From Anabaena lutea FACHB-196 (GTDB lineage: Bacteria; Cyanobacteriota; Cyanobacteriia; Cyanobacteriales; Nostocaceae): 64,000 bases of DNA. Where the stretch lies: assembly GCF_014698305.1 (NCBI RefSeq), contig NZ_JACJST010000003.1:288063-352062 (forward strand). Direction: 5' to 3'. Below are positions 1 through 10,600 of this stretch, one piece after another. The position numbers and the translations under genes are program-made. Each line of letters starts with the position of its first letter. The stretch's first letter is position 1. The notes below the pieces were generated by a model. It was not told the DNA's origin and ran no database searches. It worked only from the letters and a program-made list of their open reading frames with translations.

Positions 1-496
1 CTTGGTAAAATGCCAGTAATTCATTAAAGAGAATCGACAGACACCAGCCATCTATTAAGATATGATGATGACTCAATACAAGCTGGTAACTGGCATTACT
101 TAACTGGAAAAGTGCTAAACGCATCAATGGGTGTTTTGATAAGTTAAATCCTTGTTGACGATCGCTTTTCAGAAAATCTTCTAGTTGCTGTTGTTGAAGT
201 GATGTTTCCAGTCCTCGCCAGTCTTGATAATCAAGGCTAACTTCTACCTGTCGCAGAACTACCTGTCTGGGTTCATCTAAATTCTTCCAGACAAAAACTG
301 TTCTTAATACTGGTTGACGCTCGATAACCCGTTGCCAAGCTTGCTCAAAAGCTGGCAAATTCAGATTACCATTTAAGGTACAACTTAGCTGCTCAACATA
401 AATGCCTGAGTGATCAGCAGCAGATAAAGTATTGAAAAGCATACCCAGTTGGGTAGGTGACAGAGGATAAATTGATTCAATATTTTTCTTATTCAT
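1..496 (-). CDS. Non-ribosomal peptide synthetase, N-terminal condensation domain (partial, runs off window)
   Basis: This is the first 165 or so codons of a minus-strand gene that continues past base 1. Translation from the ATG at 496-494 begins MNKKNIESIYPLSPTQLGML, the usual opening of condensation domains that accept a D-configured donor or are dual. It carries an intact HHILIDGW (HHxxxDG) catalytic motif at about residues 145-151. The preceding gene ends 14 bp upstream in an epimerization domain, so a condensation domain accepting a D-residue is what the assembly line needs here. The gene is therefore the next NRPS in the siderophore line. Its later domains, including any thioesterase, cannot be seen. 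Confidence 0.9.
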   Translation of the reverse strand, partial: MNKKNIESIYPLSPTQLGMLFNTLSAADHSGIYVEQLSCTLNGNLNLPAFEQAWQRVIERQPVLRTVFVWKNLDEPRQVVLRQVEVSLDYQDWRGLETSLQQQQLEDFLKSDRQQGFNLSKHPLMRLALFQLSNASYQLVLSHHHILIDGWCLSILFNELLAFYQ

Positions 497-510
497 GGCA
501 GATTTGGATA

Positions 511-3500
511 TTAATCTAAAGCGAGTTCTGCAAAAACTTGATCAAGTTGGTCTTGAGTGATATCTGCATCAGGAAAATCTTCTGGAGTATAATTATTGAC
601 TTCAGTAGTTTGAGAGTGGACAATTAGCGATCGCAATGCTTCCACCATACCTTCAGCCAATTTTTCCACTGTTTCTTGACGATGTAAGTTCGTACTATAA
701 GACCATTGCAATTGCAACTGACCATTGATCACCATTCCCTCTACTTCCAGCAAATGAGAGCGATTTCCTAGTGGGCTATGAGTTGCGCCAATTGATTCTT
801 TAGCTGGACTAAATAAAGACAAGTTGGGCAGTATTTGGTCAAATTGTCCTAAATAATTGAATATTACCTGCGGCTGTGGTGGTGCTGGTAATTGGTGATT
901 TAAGTAACGCAATACACCATAACCGAAGCCACGATTGGGAATACCACGCAATTGCTCTTTGACCTTCTGCACTGCATCTGAGAGATCAGCAGTATTTCCT
1001 ATATCTAACAGGACTGGGAAAATAGTGGTAAACCAGCCTACGGTGCGGGATAAATCAACATCCTCAAAAATATCTTCACGACCATGACCTTCTAAATCTA
1101 TCAGCAGTGAGGTCTGTTCTGTCCATTGTTTAAAACTATACATTAATGCTGTTAGCAAGACATCATTAATTTGTGTGCGATAAGCTACTGGCAATTCTTG
1201 GAGCAGAGCTTGAGTTTCTGACACACTCAATCTTTGTGATACAGTTGCTTTCGTGGCTTCTGTATTCATTCCTCTCATAAAGTCTACGGTCATTGTTGGT
1301 TGTTGCTGAGGTAAAGCTAACCAGTAGTTCAATTCTTGTTGTAGTGAGGTGGAATTGGCATACCCTGGCAACTGCTTAGACCAGTACATAAAAGAAGTTG
1401 TCTTAGGAGGCAAATCTATTTTCTGTCCTTGCTGAAGTTGTTGATAGCTGGTTTGCAAATCTTCTAGTAAAATCCGCCAAGAAACACCATCCATTGCTAG
1501 GTGATGGATAATTATCAACAGGCGGGCTGTTTGTTGCTGTCCCAGATCAAATAAGGCGACTTGTACAAGTGGACCTTGGGATAGATTCAAACTGGCTTGT
1601 AGTTTTGCTGTGGTTTCCTCTATGATGAGTTTTTGCTGTTCTGGCGATCGCATTGATAAATCTGCCACAGTAAACGCGATCGCCTGATCTAAGTTAGCAT
1701 TCACCTGCCGCCAGCCAGATTCAGAGCATTCAAACCGCAAACGTAGTGCATCGTGATGTTCTAATAATTGATCTAACACCTTCTCCAAAAGAACTGGATC
1801 AAGTGCTTGATTTACTTCCAGTAGAACTGCTTGGTTCCAATGATGTGGATCTGGCAAATTTTGCTCAAAAAACCAATGCTGAATCGGTGTTAAGGGCAAT
1901 GTCCCAGTTATCAAACCTTGTTCAGCATGAATAGTCAAGTTACTTCCGACTACTGTCGCTAATTCAGCAATTGTCGGGTGGTCAAAAATTTGCTGATGGG
2001 TAAGCTGTAGACCAGCCCGCTTGGCTTTGGTAATCACCTGAATACTGAGAATAGAATCTCCCCCCAGTTCTAAAAAGTTATCATCAATGCTGACTCGCTC
2101 AAGACCAAGTATCTCAGTCCAGATAGTAGCTAAAATCTCTTCCACGGGGGTGCGTGGTGCAACGTAAGTTTGTGCGGATCTAACTTTGTCTGGTGCTGGT
2201 AATGCTCGCCGATCAACTTTACCGTTGGGGGTGAGTGGCAATTTATTTAATGACACAAAAGCTGAAGGAATCATGTAATCAGGTAGCTTTTGCTGGAGAA
2301 ATACTTTTAACTGATTAATAGAGGAGGGCGATTCCTGGTGAAAAACAATATATGCAACTAACCGTTGGTTTCCTGGGATATCTTCTCTAACTACCACTAC
2401 AGCATCTTCTACCTCTGGAGCTTGAGAAAGTACCGCCTCAATTTCTCCTAACTCAATACGAAAGCCGCGAATTTTTACCTGGTCGTCAATACGTCCAAGG
2501 TATTCAAGAGTTCCGTCTAATTGATAACGAGCTAAGTCACCAGTTTTATAAAGGCGCTCTCCTGGTTCTGTGCTAAAGGGATTGGGGATAAATTTCTCAT
2601 TGCTCAGATCAGGGCGGTTCAAATAACCCCTAGCAAGTCCGAATCCACCAATATGCAATTCACCCGCCACACCAATAGGCGCTAGTTGTCCATGTCGGTC
2701 TAGTACATAAAGCTTGGTGTTAGCAATAGGTTTACCAATGGGAACTGAACCGGAGTGATGTTGTTTCGTTGGTACTTGATAAACGCAGCAACCAACTACG
2801 GTTTCTGTTGGGCCATATTCATTGATGAGCATGGTATCGGGAGCCGCATTTTGCCAAAAGCTGATGTTTTCAGCTAGTAGGTTTTCTCCACCGATGATAA
2901 ATGCCCGTGTCCGGCCTGCTGCTTCTGAAGGCGAGAATTGTCCTTTGAGTAGTTCGAGATGAGCCGGCGTAATTTTAACTAAACTGAGGTTAGAACTACG
3001 GTGTAGTGCATTACTCAGACTTTCGATGCTCTGATTTTCTGGAAGTAGCTCTACTTGAGAACCTACCAGCAAAGGAGAAAAAAGACTGGTAATTGTTAAA
3101 TCAAACCCCAAAGGAGAATGAACTATAGTTCCGTTTCCTTGGTTGACTTGATAAGCTTGGGTACACCAGCTTAAATAATTGACTAGTCCTTTGTGGGTGA
3201 TTAATGTTCCTTTGGGTTTACCTGTAGAACCAGAGGTGTAGATAACATAGGCTAAGTTCTCAGAATTTGTCTTGCTGCTGGGATTCGATAAAGTCTGATT
3301 TGATGCAAATTTTTCCTCATCTCTATCTAAGCAGATGACTTGAGCATGATGTTGAGGCAAAATTTCTAATAGTCGTTGCTGTGTTAGCAATACGGCCGCT
3401 TGGGTATCTTCCAAAATAAAAGCTAATCGCTCTTTGGGATATGTTGGATCTATGGGTACATAAGCTCCACCCGCTTTGAGTATACCTAGCACTCCCACCA

Positions 3501-5085
3501 CCATATCAAGCGATCGCTCAACACATATCCCTACCAACACTTCTGGCTTGACTCCTAGTTTTTGCAAGTGATGGGCGAGTTGATTAGCTCTTTGATTGAG
3601 TTGACTATAGGTTAATTGTTGATTTGCATATACAACCGCAATTTTATCGGGCGTAGATTCTACCTGAGATTCAAACCAGTGATGAACGCATTGATAGGCT
3701 AGTTCAACGGTTTTCGTGTTGTTAAATTCAAATAATAATTGCTCCCGCTCGGTAGGACTCAAAATATCAAACTCCGCAATGGCACTATTGCTATTTTTCA
3801 CCACACTATTTAGTAGTGTTTCCAGCCGTTCTGCCAGCAGTTGAATTTCTTCTCTTAAGAAAACATGACTATCATAATGAAATTCTAAACTCAGCCCATC
3901 CTCTCTACAAACACAGACAAGTTTTAATTTAAATCTATCAATATTTGCATAACTTTTACAGATAGAAAAAGAGACATTACCAATCGAGTATGTTTCCGGC
4001 TGTTCTGCAAATTCAAAACAAAGGGGAAAGAATGGTATAGCTATTTTCTGATTATTTGTTGTTTGGTTAATTTCTTCCCAGGCAAAGTATTCTTGCCATG
4101 CACCTAATTCACAAGTTAAAGCATTGACTTTTTCCAATAATTCGCTAAATTGCAAATTTTCTTCTAGCTCACATTGGAGTGGTAAATACTTGGCAAATAA
4201 ACCTAATGCTTCTTCGAGTCCTTCATATTCCCGACCATCAAAAGCTGTACCAATGATTAGGTTTGATTTTCCTGTCAAACGTCCAACTAAAATCAACCAA
4301 CAAGTTAAAATAACTCCGCAAATTGAACTATTATATTCCGATGCGATCGCCTTGAGTTTTACTGTTAATTCTGAATCAACTAATGAAAGCAAAGATTTTG
4401 GTAAAAATTCTGGCTTACTATTCTGATTGTTTTCAAACAACAGTTTTAGATCAAGAGAATCATAAATATCTTGTTTAAACCAATACTCTTTACCTGCTAT
4501 TGTGTCTTCTGATGTAATTAATTCATTTAAAATTTCCGAAATATCAGCGTACTGTATTTTTTCATCTTCATTAATTAATTCCTCACCATTGGAATAGGCT
4601 GCATATAATTCACTCATTTCACGAACTATGTTGCTCATGCTCATTTTATCAGCACAAAGAGCAGGTAATCTCAAAATCAATATATATTTGTCAGATGCAA
4701 GTTTAATTAAATCTAAATGCAAAAGTGAATCTTGTTTAAGCTTAAGAGTTTGTTTTCCTACATCCTCAAACAAATCTTCAATTTTTACTTGCTGTTGATG
4801 GAAATCTAAATGACTAAAATCATGGTTATTAATCAAAGGAATACTACTAATATTTATAACTTGCATGGGAAATTCCATACCAGGTAAGCAGTCAAAATAG
4901 GTACGAAGAATCTCATGCCGATTGACGATCTTCTCTATTGATTTCTTGAAAATTTCTGGATTGAGATTGCCATCAATTTGCACAACACACTGGGCAAGAT
5001 AAGGTATTGTCTGAGCTTGCTGTAATAACCATAGATGCCTTTGTTGGGGTGAAATCTGAAAACCCTTAATTGTTGCTTGTACCAT
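511..5085 (-). CDS. NRPS module: inactive condensation-like (interface?) domain - A (Asn-type) - PCP - E
   Basis: This single-module peptide synthetase has about 1524 residues. Residues 10-430 have the condensation fold, but the catalytic HHxxxDG is replaced by PALCADK at about 140-147, so it should not form a peptide bond. An adenylation domain follows (TSGSTGKPKG near 618, YGPTE, GDLARY, KIRGFRIELGE). My hand-read specificity code is D-L-T-K-I-G-E-V, the Asn type (Asp is the alternative). A PCP (LGGDS near 1008) and an epimerization domain (HHLAMDGVSW, EGHGRE, RTVGWF, NYLGQFD) complete it. I chose the ATG at 5085 because AGGAGAAG lies 5 nt upstream; an upstream start at 5133 would overlap the previous gene. 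The active condensation step is probably supplied by the free-standing C protein two genes upstream, and hydroxylation by the adjacent TauD enzyme. Domain calls are solid; the interface role is inference. Confidence 0.93.
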   Translation of the reverse strand: MVQATIKGFQISPQQRHLWLLQQAQTIPYLAQCVVQIDGNLNPEIFKKSIEKIVNRHEILRTYFDCLPGMEFPMQVINISSIPLINNHDFSHLDFHQQQVKIEDLFEDVGKQTLKLKQDSLLHLDLIKLASDKYILILRLPALCADKMSMSNIVREMSELYAAYSNGEELINEDEKIQYADISEILNELITSEDTIAGKEYWFKQDIYDSLDLKLLFENNQNSKPEFLPKSLLSLVDSELTVKLKAIASEYNSSICGVILTCWLILVGRLTGKSNLIIGTAFDGREYEGLEEALGLFAKYLPLQCELEENLQFSELLEKVNALTCELGAWQEYFAWEEINQTTNNQKIAIPFFPLCFEFAEQPETYSIGNVSFSICKSYANIDRFKLKLVCVCREDGLSLEFHYDSHVFLREEIQLLAERLETLLNSVVKNSNSAIAEFDILSPTEREQLLFEFNNTKTVELAYQCVHHWFESQVESTPDKIAVVYANQQLTYSQLNQRANQLAHHLQKLGVKPEVLVGICVERSLDMVVGVLGILKAGGAYVPIDPTYPKERLAFILEDTQAAVLLTQQRLLEILPQHHAQVICLDRDEEKFASNQTLSNPSSKTNSENLAYVIYTSGSTGKPKGTLITHKGLVNYLSWCTQAYQVNQGNGTIVHSPLGFDLTITSLFSPLLVGSQVELLPENQSIESLSNALHRSSNLSLVKITPAHLELLKGQFSPSEAAGRTRAFIIGGENLLAENISFWQNAAPDTMLINEYGPTETVVGCCVYQVPTKQHHSGSVPIGKPIANTKLYVLDRHGQLAPIGVAGELHIGGFGLARGYLNRPDLSNEKFIPNPFSTEPGERLYKTGDLARYQLDGTLEYLGRIDDQVKIRGFRIELGEIEAVLSQAPEVEDAVVVVREDIPGNQRLVAYIVFHQESPSSINQLKVFLQQKLPDYMIPSAFVSLNKLPLTPNGKVDRRALPAPDKVRSAQTYVAPRTPVEEILATIWTEILGLERVSIDDNFLELGGDSILSIQVITKAKRAGLQLTHQQIFDHPTIAELATVVGSNLTIHAEQGLITGTLPLTPIQHWFFEQNLPDPHHWNQAVLLEVNQALDPVLLEKVLDQLLEHHDALRLRFECSESGWRQVNANLDQAIAFTVADLSMRSPEQQKLIIEETTAKLQASLNLSQGPLVQVALFDLGQQQTARLLIIIHHLAMDGVSWRILLEDLQTSYQQLQQGQKIDLPPKTTSFMYWSKQLPGYANSTSLQQELNYWLALPQQQPTMTVDFMRGMNTEATKATVSQRLSVSETQALLQELPVAYRTQINDVLLTALMYSFKQWTEQTSLLIDLEGHGREDIFEDVDLSRTVGWFTTIFPVLLDIGNTADLSDAVQKVKEQLRGIPNRGFGYGVLRYLNHQLPAPPQPQVIFNYLGQFDQILPNLSLFSPAKESIGATHSPLGNRSHLLEVEGMVINGQLQLQWSYSTNLHRQETVEKLAEGMVEALRSLIVHSQTTEVNNYTPEDFPDADITQDQLDQVFAELALD

Positions 5086-5090
5086 CTCAA

Positions 5091-5098
5091 CTTCTCCT
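5091..5098 (-). promoter_or_regulatory. Ribosome binding site fixing the start of the Asn-type NRPS gene
   Basis: AGGAGAAG on the minus strand sits 5 nt before the ATG at 5085. The upstream in-frame start at 5133 has no such site and would overlap the hydroxylase gene by 25 bp, so 5085 is preferred. Confidence 0.7.
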
Positions 5099-5108
5099 TG
5101 TATTGGTG

Positions 5109-6143
5109 CTATATATTGTTGTTTTTGCCACAATAAGAATAGGGTTCAGACATCCCTACTACAACTTTTCTTGTCCCTATAAATGGCGCTCGTCCATGTG
5201 CTACTAGCATATTGTCCAGCATCAAAATATCTCGTTGTTGCCAAGGAAAAATGACTGTTTCTTTTCGATAAGCTTCACGAATTTGATCCAAAACAGAAAC
5301 TTCAATCGGTGAACCATCGCCATAGTAACTATTATTTGGGAGTTCTTCTTCTGGAAACTCTGACAATAAAACATCTCTGATCATTGGTTCTAAAGTTGAT
5401 ACATGAAAAAAAGCTGCATGATTAAACCAGATATCTTCACCGGTTTGAGGATGTTTCATCACAGCTTGTCGAACTTGGCGAGTTCTGAGGCGATTACCAT
5501 CTTTCCACTCAAAATCAATACCATGAATATGGCAGTATTCCTCAACTTCTTCTTTGTTATTGGTTTGAAATACTGTTTGCCAAGGTAAACCAAATCTCTC
5601 TCCAAAGTTGCGGATGTACATTACCTTTTTCTGTTCAAAACGTTCTCTAATTTTCGGATCAATATGTTGAAAAATTTTGCGAACGTCAGCAATCCATGTT
5701 TCTCCACCTTGTTGTGCAGGTGTGATACAAAAGAAAAATATTTTTAAAGGCCAAGTATGCTGATAGGAATTTTCATTATGTAGAAAAATACTTTGAGTAG
5801 CAGGATAATCCGTGGAAGTGTAGATACTACCACTAACTAAACTCCTGGGTGATGAACGTTCACGATATTCAAGCACAGTTCCAGAAACATCTTTGATAAA
5901 CTGCTCGAAGTCAGCTACTCCATTGACTTTGAAATTACGAAATAATATTCCGCCATGTTGTAATAACTTGCTTTCAATAACATCTAGGTTACTTTTAGCC
6001 CAACCTAAGAGATTCAAATTTTCTACCGTTGGTTGAATCAACAAAGGTAGAAGCCTATTATCCTGTAATGGTTCGGATTTAATTAATTCTTGCCGTGATA
6101 AAGTCACAGCTTGTCTTTGACGATCAGGTAACTTTTTTTTCAT
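5109..6143 (-). CDS. TauD/SyrP-family Fe(II)/2-oxoglutarate hydroxylase (probable Asn/Asp beta-hydroxylase)
   Basis: This TauD-family non-haem iron dioxygenase of about 344 residues should hydroxylate the beta carbon of a carrier-bound amino acid, as SyrP does for Asp. The iron ligands are visible as HNE in LHNENSYQHTWP and the distal His in VAHGRAPF; the nearby Arg in GTRKVVV would bind 2-oxoglutarate. It lies 23 bp upstream of the Asn-type NRPS module, which points to hydroxy-Asn or hydroxy-Asp, a common bidentate iron ligand in siderophores. I chose the ATG at 6143 (MKKKLPDRQRQAVTLS); the longer reading frame starts at a TTG at 6167, and neither has a clear Shine-Dalgarno site. Family membership is clear. 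The substrate is inferred from context. Confidence 0.88.
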   Translation of the reverse strand: MKKKLPDRQRQAVTLSRQELIKSEPLQDNRLLPLLIQPTVENLNLLGWAKSNLDVIESKLLQHGGILFRNFKVNGVADFEQFIKDVSGTVLEYRERSSPRSLVSGSIYTSTDYPATQSIFLHNENSYQHTWPLKIFFFCITPAQQGGETWIADVRKIFQHIDPKIRERFEQKKVMYIRNFGERFGLPWQTVFQTNNKEEVEEYCHIHGIDFEWKDGNRLRTRQVRQAVMKHPQTGEDIWFNHAAFFHVSTLEPMIRDVLLSEFPEEELPNNSYYGDGSPIEVSVLDQIREAYRKETVIFPWQQRDILMLDNMLVAHGRAPFIGTRKVVVGMSEPYSYCGKNNNI

Positions 6144-6185
6144 CTTTTTATCATCAAAATTGTGCAATTTTATTTGCTGTTATTT

Positions 6186-7613
6186 TTAGCTAACTTTTTG
6201 TTTTTTCAATTTTTTGAATTTTTCCAAGCGAGCTTCTTTCAGCTTTTCTTCCTTGGCAATTTGTTGTTTTTTGTTCACTTCATTCATAATTGCTTTCAGA
6301 GCATCGAGTTTAATATGAGGTTGAGTCACCATTGTGCATAAAATACTTTCAAACTGTTTTAAAATCCCATTGACCATATCTGTGTCAAAACAGCAACTAT
6401 CATAAGTAATACGTATTAATAATTGCTGACCTGAAAATATTTCTACCCATAAGGGATAGTTGACTTTAGCAAAAGACCAATAATTATCAAGTTTGAAATT
6501 CTGATACTGCCCTTCCCGTAAGGCAACATCTAGAGGATAGTTATGAAAGTTTAAGGTGGTATCAAATAAAGGCAAACCGAGAGGTACGTCACTCCATCTT
6601 TGGATTTTTACGAGTGGGCTAAATTCGTACTGTTGCATTTCAGCCTGTTTCACTTGCAGTTGCTTTAACCAAGGGACAAGGCCTTTTTCCGGTTCGATGT
6701 GTACCCGCATTGGCAAAGTATTGAAAAATAAACCCACCATAGAATCAATCTCTGGTAGTGTCGCTGAACGACCAGAACAAATAACTCCAAAAACAACATC
6801 TTCTTTACCACTATAACTACTCAATATCAAAGCCCAAGCTCCTTGTACTAAGGTGTTGAGCGTTAACTGTTGTTGCTGAGTTAAAGACTGTAATTTTGCT
6901 GTTGTTGCGGTTGATAGCTGAATAAACTGTTGATTGTAACTACCGTCTTGACTGTCTACACTGCTGATTTTTTGGTCTTTTCTTAAAGAAGTAACAGCAG
7001 TAAAGTTCTTGAGCCATTGTCGCCAAAACATCTCTGCTTTTAACAAGTCTTGCTGCTGTAGCCAAGCTATGTAGTCACGATAAGGGCGAGGATTTTCTAA
7101 ATTTAATTCTTTACCTTGAATAAATGCGTTGTAATATTCAAATACTGCTTTTAATATTAATGATGCAGACCACGCATCTGCTAGTAAATGATGATAGCTC
7201 CAGATAAATTGGTAGTCTTTTTCAGTAAGCTGAATCAACGTAAAACGAATTAGTGGTACTTGAGCAAGTTCAAAGCCTTGCTCCTGATCTGCTTTTATAA
7301 ATGCTTGTAAACGCTCCTGTTGTTCTTGACTTTCTAAGCCTCGCCAATCTAGTTCCTCCCAAGGTAATTTTACTTCTCGGTGTACCACCTGAACAGGCTC
7401 TTTTAAACCTTCCCAAATAAATGAAGTTCTTAATATCTGGTATTCTTCTACTACTCGCTGCCAAGCATTCTTAAACTCTAAAGTATGAAAATCTCCGCAG
7501 ATTGTGCAGCCAAACTGAAGGAAATACATTTTGAATTTTGAGGCAGAAAGAGTATGAAAGAGTATGCCCTGCTGCATTGGTGAAAGCGGATAGAAATCTT
7601 CAATGGTGTTCAT
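6186..7613 (-). CDS. Free-standing NRPS condensation-domain protein
   Basis: This 475-residue protein is a single condensation domain with no A or PCP domain. It opens with FYPLSPMQQGILFHTL, typical of condensation domains placed after an epimerization domain. The active-site motif reads HHLLADAW at residues 141-148, so both His and the Asp are kept while the usual Gly is Ala. Its start codon overlaps the stop of the PKS gene (ATGA), implying translational coupling. The last 35 or so residues are very rich in Lys and Glu and look like a charged helix, possibly a docking tail. The downstream NRPS has a condensation-like domain without catalytic residues, so this protein probably acts in trans to join the PKS product to that module. 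Function is inferred; the fold assignment is firm. Confidence 0.88.
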   Translation of the reverse strand: MNTIEDFYPLSPMQQGILFHTLSASKFKMYFLQFGCTICGDFHTLEFKNAWQRVVEEYQILRTSFIWEGLKEPVQVVHREVKLPWEELDWRGLESQEQQERLQAFIKADQEQGFELAQVPLIRFTLIQLTEKDYQFIWSYHHLLADAWSASLILKAVFEYYNAFIQGKELNLENPRPYRDYIAWLQQQDLLKAEMFWRQWLKNFTAVTSLRKDQKISSVDSQDGSYNQQFIQLSTATTAKLQSLTQQQQLTLNTLVQGAWALILSSYSGKEDVVFGVICSGRSATLPEIDSMVGLFFNTLPMRVHIEPEKGLVPWLKQLQVKQAEMQQYEFSPLVKIQRWSDVPLGLPLFDTTLNFHNYPLDVALREGQYQNFKLDNYWSFAKVNYPLWVEIFSGQQLLIRITYDSCCFDTDMVNGILKQFESILCTMVTQPHIKLDALKAIMNEVNKKQQIAKEEKLKEARLEKFKKLKKQKVS

Positions 7614-10600
7614 AGTGTCTGATAATTGATAACTTGATTAATGGCTGCCAAAATATTATCAATGTCGTCTTGATTCCATTGACTTAACTTAAACTCCGCA
7701 AAATCGGAAGGTGTAAAGTTTTTGGATGAAGAAGACTGAATGTTAGTAATTAATGCTTGCAGTGCTGTTTTAAAATCTTCAGCTAACCTGGCAATTGTTT
7801 CTTGACGATAGACATTTGTGCTATAAATCCAATCAATTTTGAGTTGGTTTTGGACTATGAAGGCATTAATTTCTATGAGATGGCTGCGTTGGGCGCGAGA
7901 ACTGCGAGATAAACCACTTGATTTTGGCGCTTTTAATAAAGAAGACTCAGGTAAAGTTTGTTCAAAGTTGCCAAGATAAAGGAAAAGTACCTCTGCTGGT
8001 TGTAAAGAACGCAATTTTTCGGTAATAATTTCATCACCACTCAAGTACCGCAACACACCATAACCCAAACCCTGATTCGGGAAACTACGGAGTTGCTCTT
8101 TTACCTGCTTTAAAATTTTCCCAGTTTCTTCACTCTCCCCAATATCTAAAAGCATGGGGGCAATATTAGTAAACCAGCCTATTGTACGAGATAAATCAAC
8201 ATCATCAAAAATTACGTCTCTGCCATTTCCCTCTAAGTCAACTAGCAATGATTGTTTACTAGTCCATGTACTAAATGCCTTTGCTAAAGCAGCAAGTAAA
8301 ATATCATCGGTTTGCACTCGATAAGTTGCAGCAATTTCTTCCTGTAGTGCTTGTGTCTCTTCCACACTCAAGGTTACAGAAATAGTCTCAGCAGAGGCTA
8401 CAGTATTAGCACCTTCTGGATAATCTACTGGCAAAGGTGTTACCCAGTCACGTTCTGCGGCTAACCAATAAACCTGTTCTCTTTGTAACTCTATTGACTG
8501 GGCGTATTCAGTTAACCGCGCTGCCCATTGTTTAAATGAAGTTGTCTTTGGCTGTAGCTTGATTACTTTTCCTTGGCTGAGTTGCTGGTATGCAGTTTCC
8601 AAATCTTCCAGCAAAATTCGCCAAGAACCAACATCAATGGCCAAGTGATGAACCGCAAACAATATTCTACTTGGTTGATGAGTTCCAAAGTCAAAAAAGG
8701 CAACCCGCTTTAGGGGTCCACAAGCAAGATTGAGACTGTTTTGGATCTCTTGAATAGATGCCTCAAATGTCTGTTCTTGCTGTTGTGGTGACAGTCCTGA
8801 TAAATCTATCTTTTTAAAAGGTACAACTTCATCAGGACTGGCATTTATTTGCTGCCAACCCGATGCTTCTTTGATAAAACGCAGACGCAAAGCATCATGG
8901 TGAATCAGTAAATATTGAACCGCTTGTTGCAATAATTCTGAATCCAGAAATTGTTGCACTTCTAAAATTACTGTTTGATTCCAGTGGTGTGCATCAACTA
9001 AATTCTGCTCAAAAAACCAGTGTTGAATCGGTGTCAGAGGCAGTTCTCCTTCTACTATTCCCTGTTCACTTAAAACTGTTTGCGTTCTACCTGCTATTTC
9101 TGCTAATTGGGCAATAGTTGGGTATTCAAACAAATGCTGATTAGTAAATCGCAATCCTGCTTTGTTTGCTCTAGCAGTAATCTGAATACTGAGTAAAGAA
9201 TCACCCCCTAATTCTAAAAAGTTATCTTCAATTCCTACCTGTTCAATGCCGAGAATTTCCTGCCAGATGTTAGCAATAGTTTGCTCTATTTCGTTGCGGG
9301 GAGCAACATAATTATTTTGTAAGTGTGGTCTGGCGTGTAATGTTAATAAATTAGGTTGATTGATAATTTCTGAAGGCTTAATCCACTGTTCAATTCTGGC
9401 TTGTAAATCTGTTGTTGAGACAACTATTTGGTTGACTTTATTTAAAGATAAGACTCGTTGAAATACTTCTACACCTTCTTGATTTTTGATGAACAATTCA
9501 GTAGAAATTTCTGGTTTATTCGCCAATTCTGTAACCAATTGACTGGTTAACCAGTTATCCCAATTCACACTCAGCCAAGGTGTTGAGCCTGTTTGGTTAT
9601 GTTTATAAACAAAAGCATCAGTGAAGTGATGGGCTGCTGGATAAGCTGCCATGCCCAATGCACCTAAAACAGATGATAAGGAGGAAACCAAAATACAAAA
9701 ATCAAGCTCTATTCCTTGCAACGCTGTTTCTAAAATTAACAGTCCATGACCATTAGCTTTAAGTTGTTGTTCGCATTCACTTCTAGTTATTTCTTGAACT
9801 GTTCTAAATAGCTTAATTCCAGCAGCATGAATCACGCCATTGATTTGACCAAAATGATTTATAGCTTGAGTAATAACGGTTTGCATTTGGGCTGCATTGG
9901 CTACATCAGCACTCAAGGTCAAAATCTCTGCACCCAGTTGTTCTAGTTCCTGTAATTTGCGAATCTTAATGCTGAATTTATCTTGTCCGTCATGGTTTTC
10001 CAGCCATTCTTCCCATTCATTTTGGTGAGGGAAATTTGAAGAAATAACTAATATTAATTTTGCGTGTACTGTCTTGGATAAATATTCAGCAATTTCCAAA
10101 CCGATACCACCTAAACCACCAGTAATTAGATACACTCCTTGTTGCCGCAGTTTGGGCGGTTGGTCGTTATCTAGCTGTAGTGGTTCATAAGTTTGCACCC
10201 AGCGATGATGACCACGATAAGCAATTAAACTCTCAAATTCTCTAGTATTTAATTCTTCTAGAAGTTGGTTTAATAGTTGGTTTTCTGCAACAGTTCCAGC
10301 AGCAGGAATGACAATATCAATGCTGCGACAGGAAATATTTGCATACTCTTGTGGAATGGTTTTACACATTCCTAAGACGGTTGCTTTCTCTGGAGTTAAT
10401 TTTTCCAAACCTGTCACGTCGTAAATATCATTGGTTACGACCAAGATATCTACAGGTTGAGTAATATTTTGTTTACTAAGAGACTGTGCCAGGAATAACA
10501 GACTATAAAAACCTGCGTTTTGGCAATTTTCAAAATACTCAATTCCTGATGTTGTTTGTTCAGTTGGTGTAATACTCCAGAGGTGGAGGATAGTATCTGG

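Noticed and set aside
5086..5133. Upstream start for the Asn-type NRPS gene at 5133
   Set aside because: It overlaps the hydroxylase gene and lacks a ribosome site, while the ATG at 5085 has AGGAGAAG.
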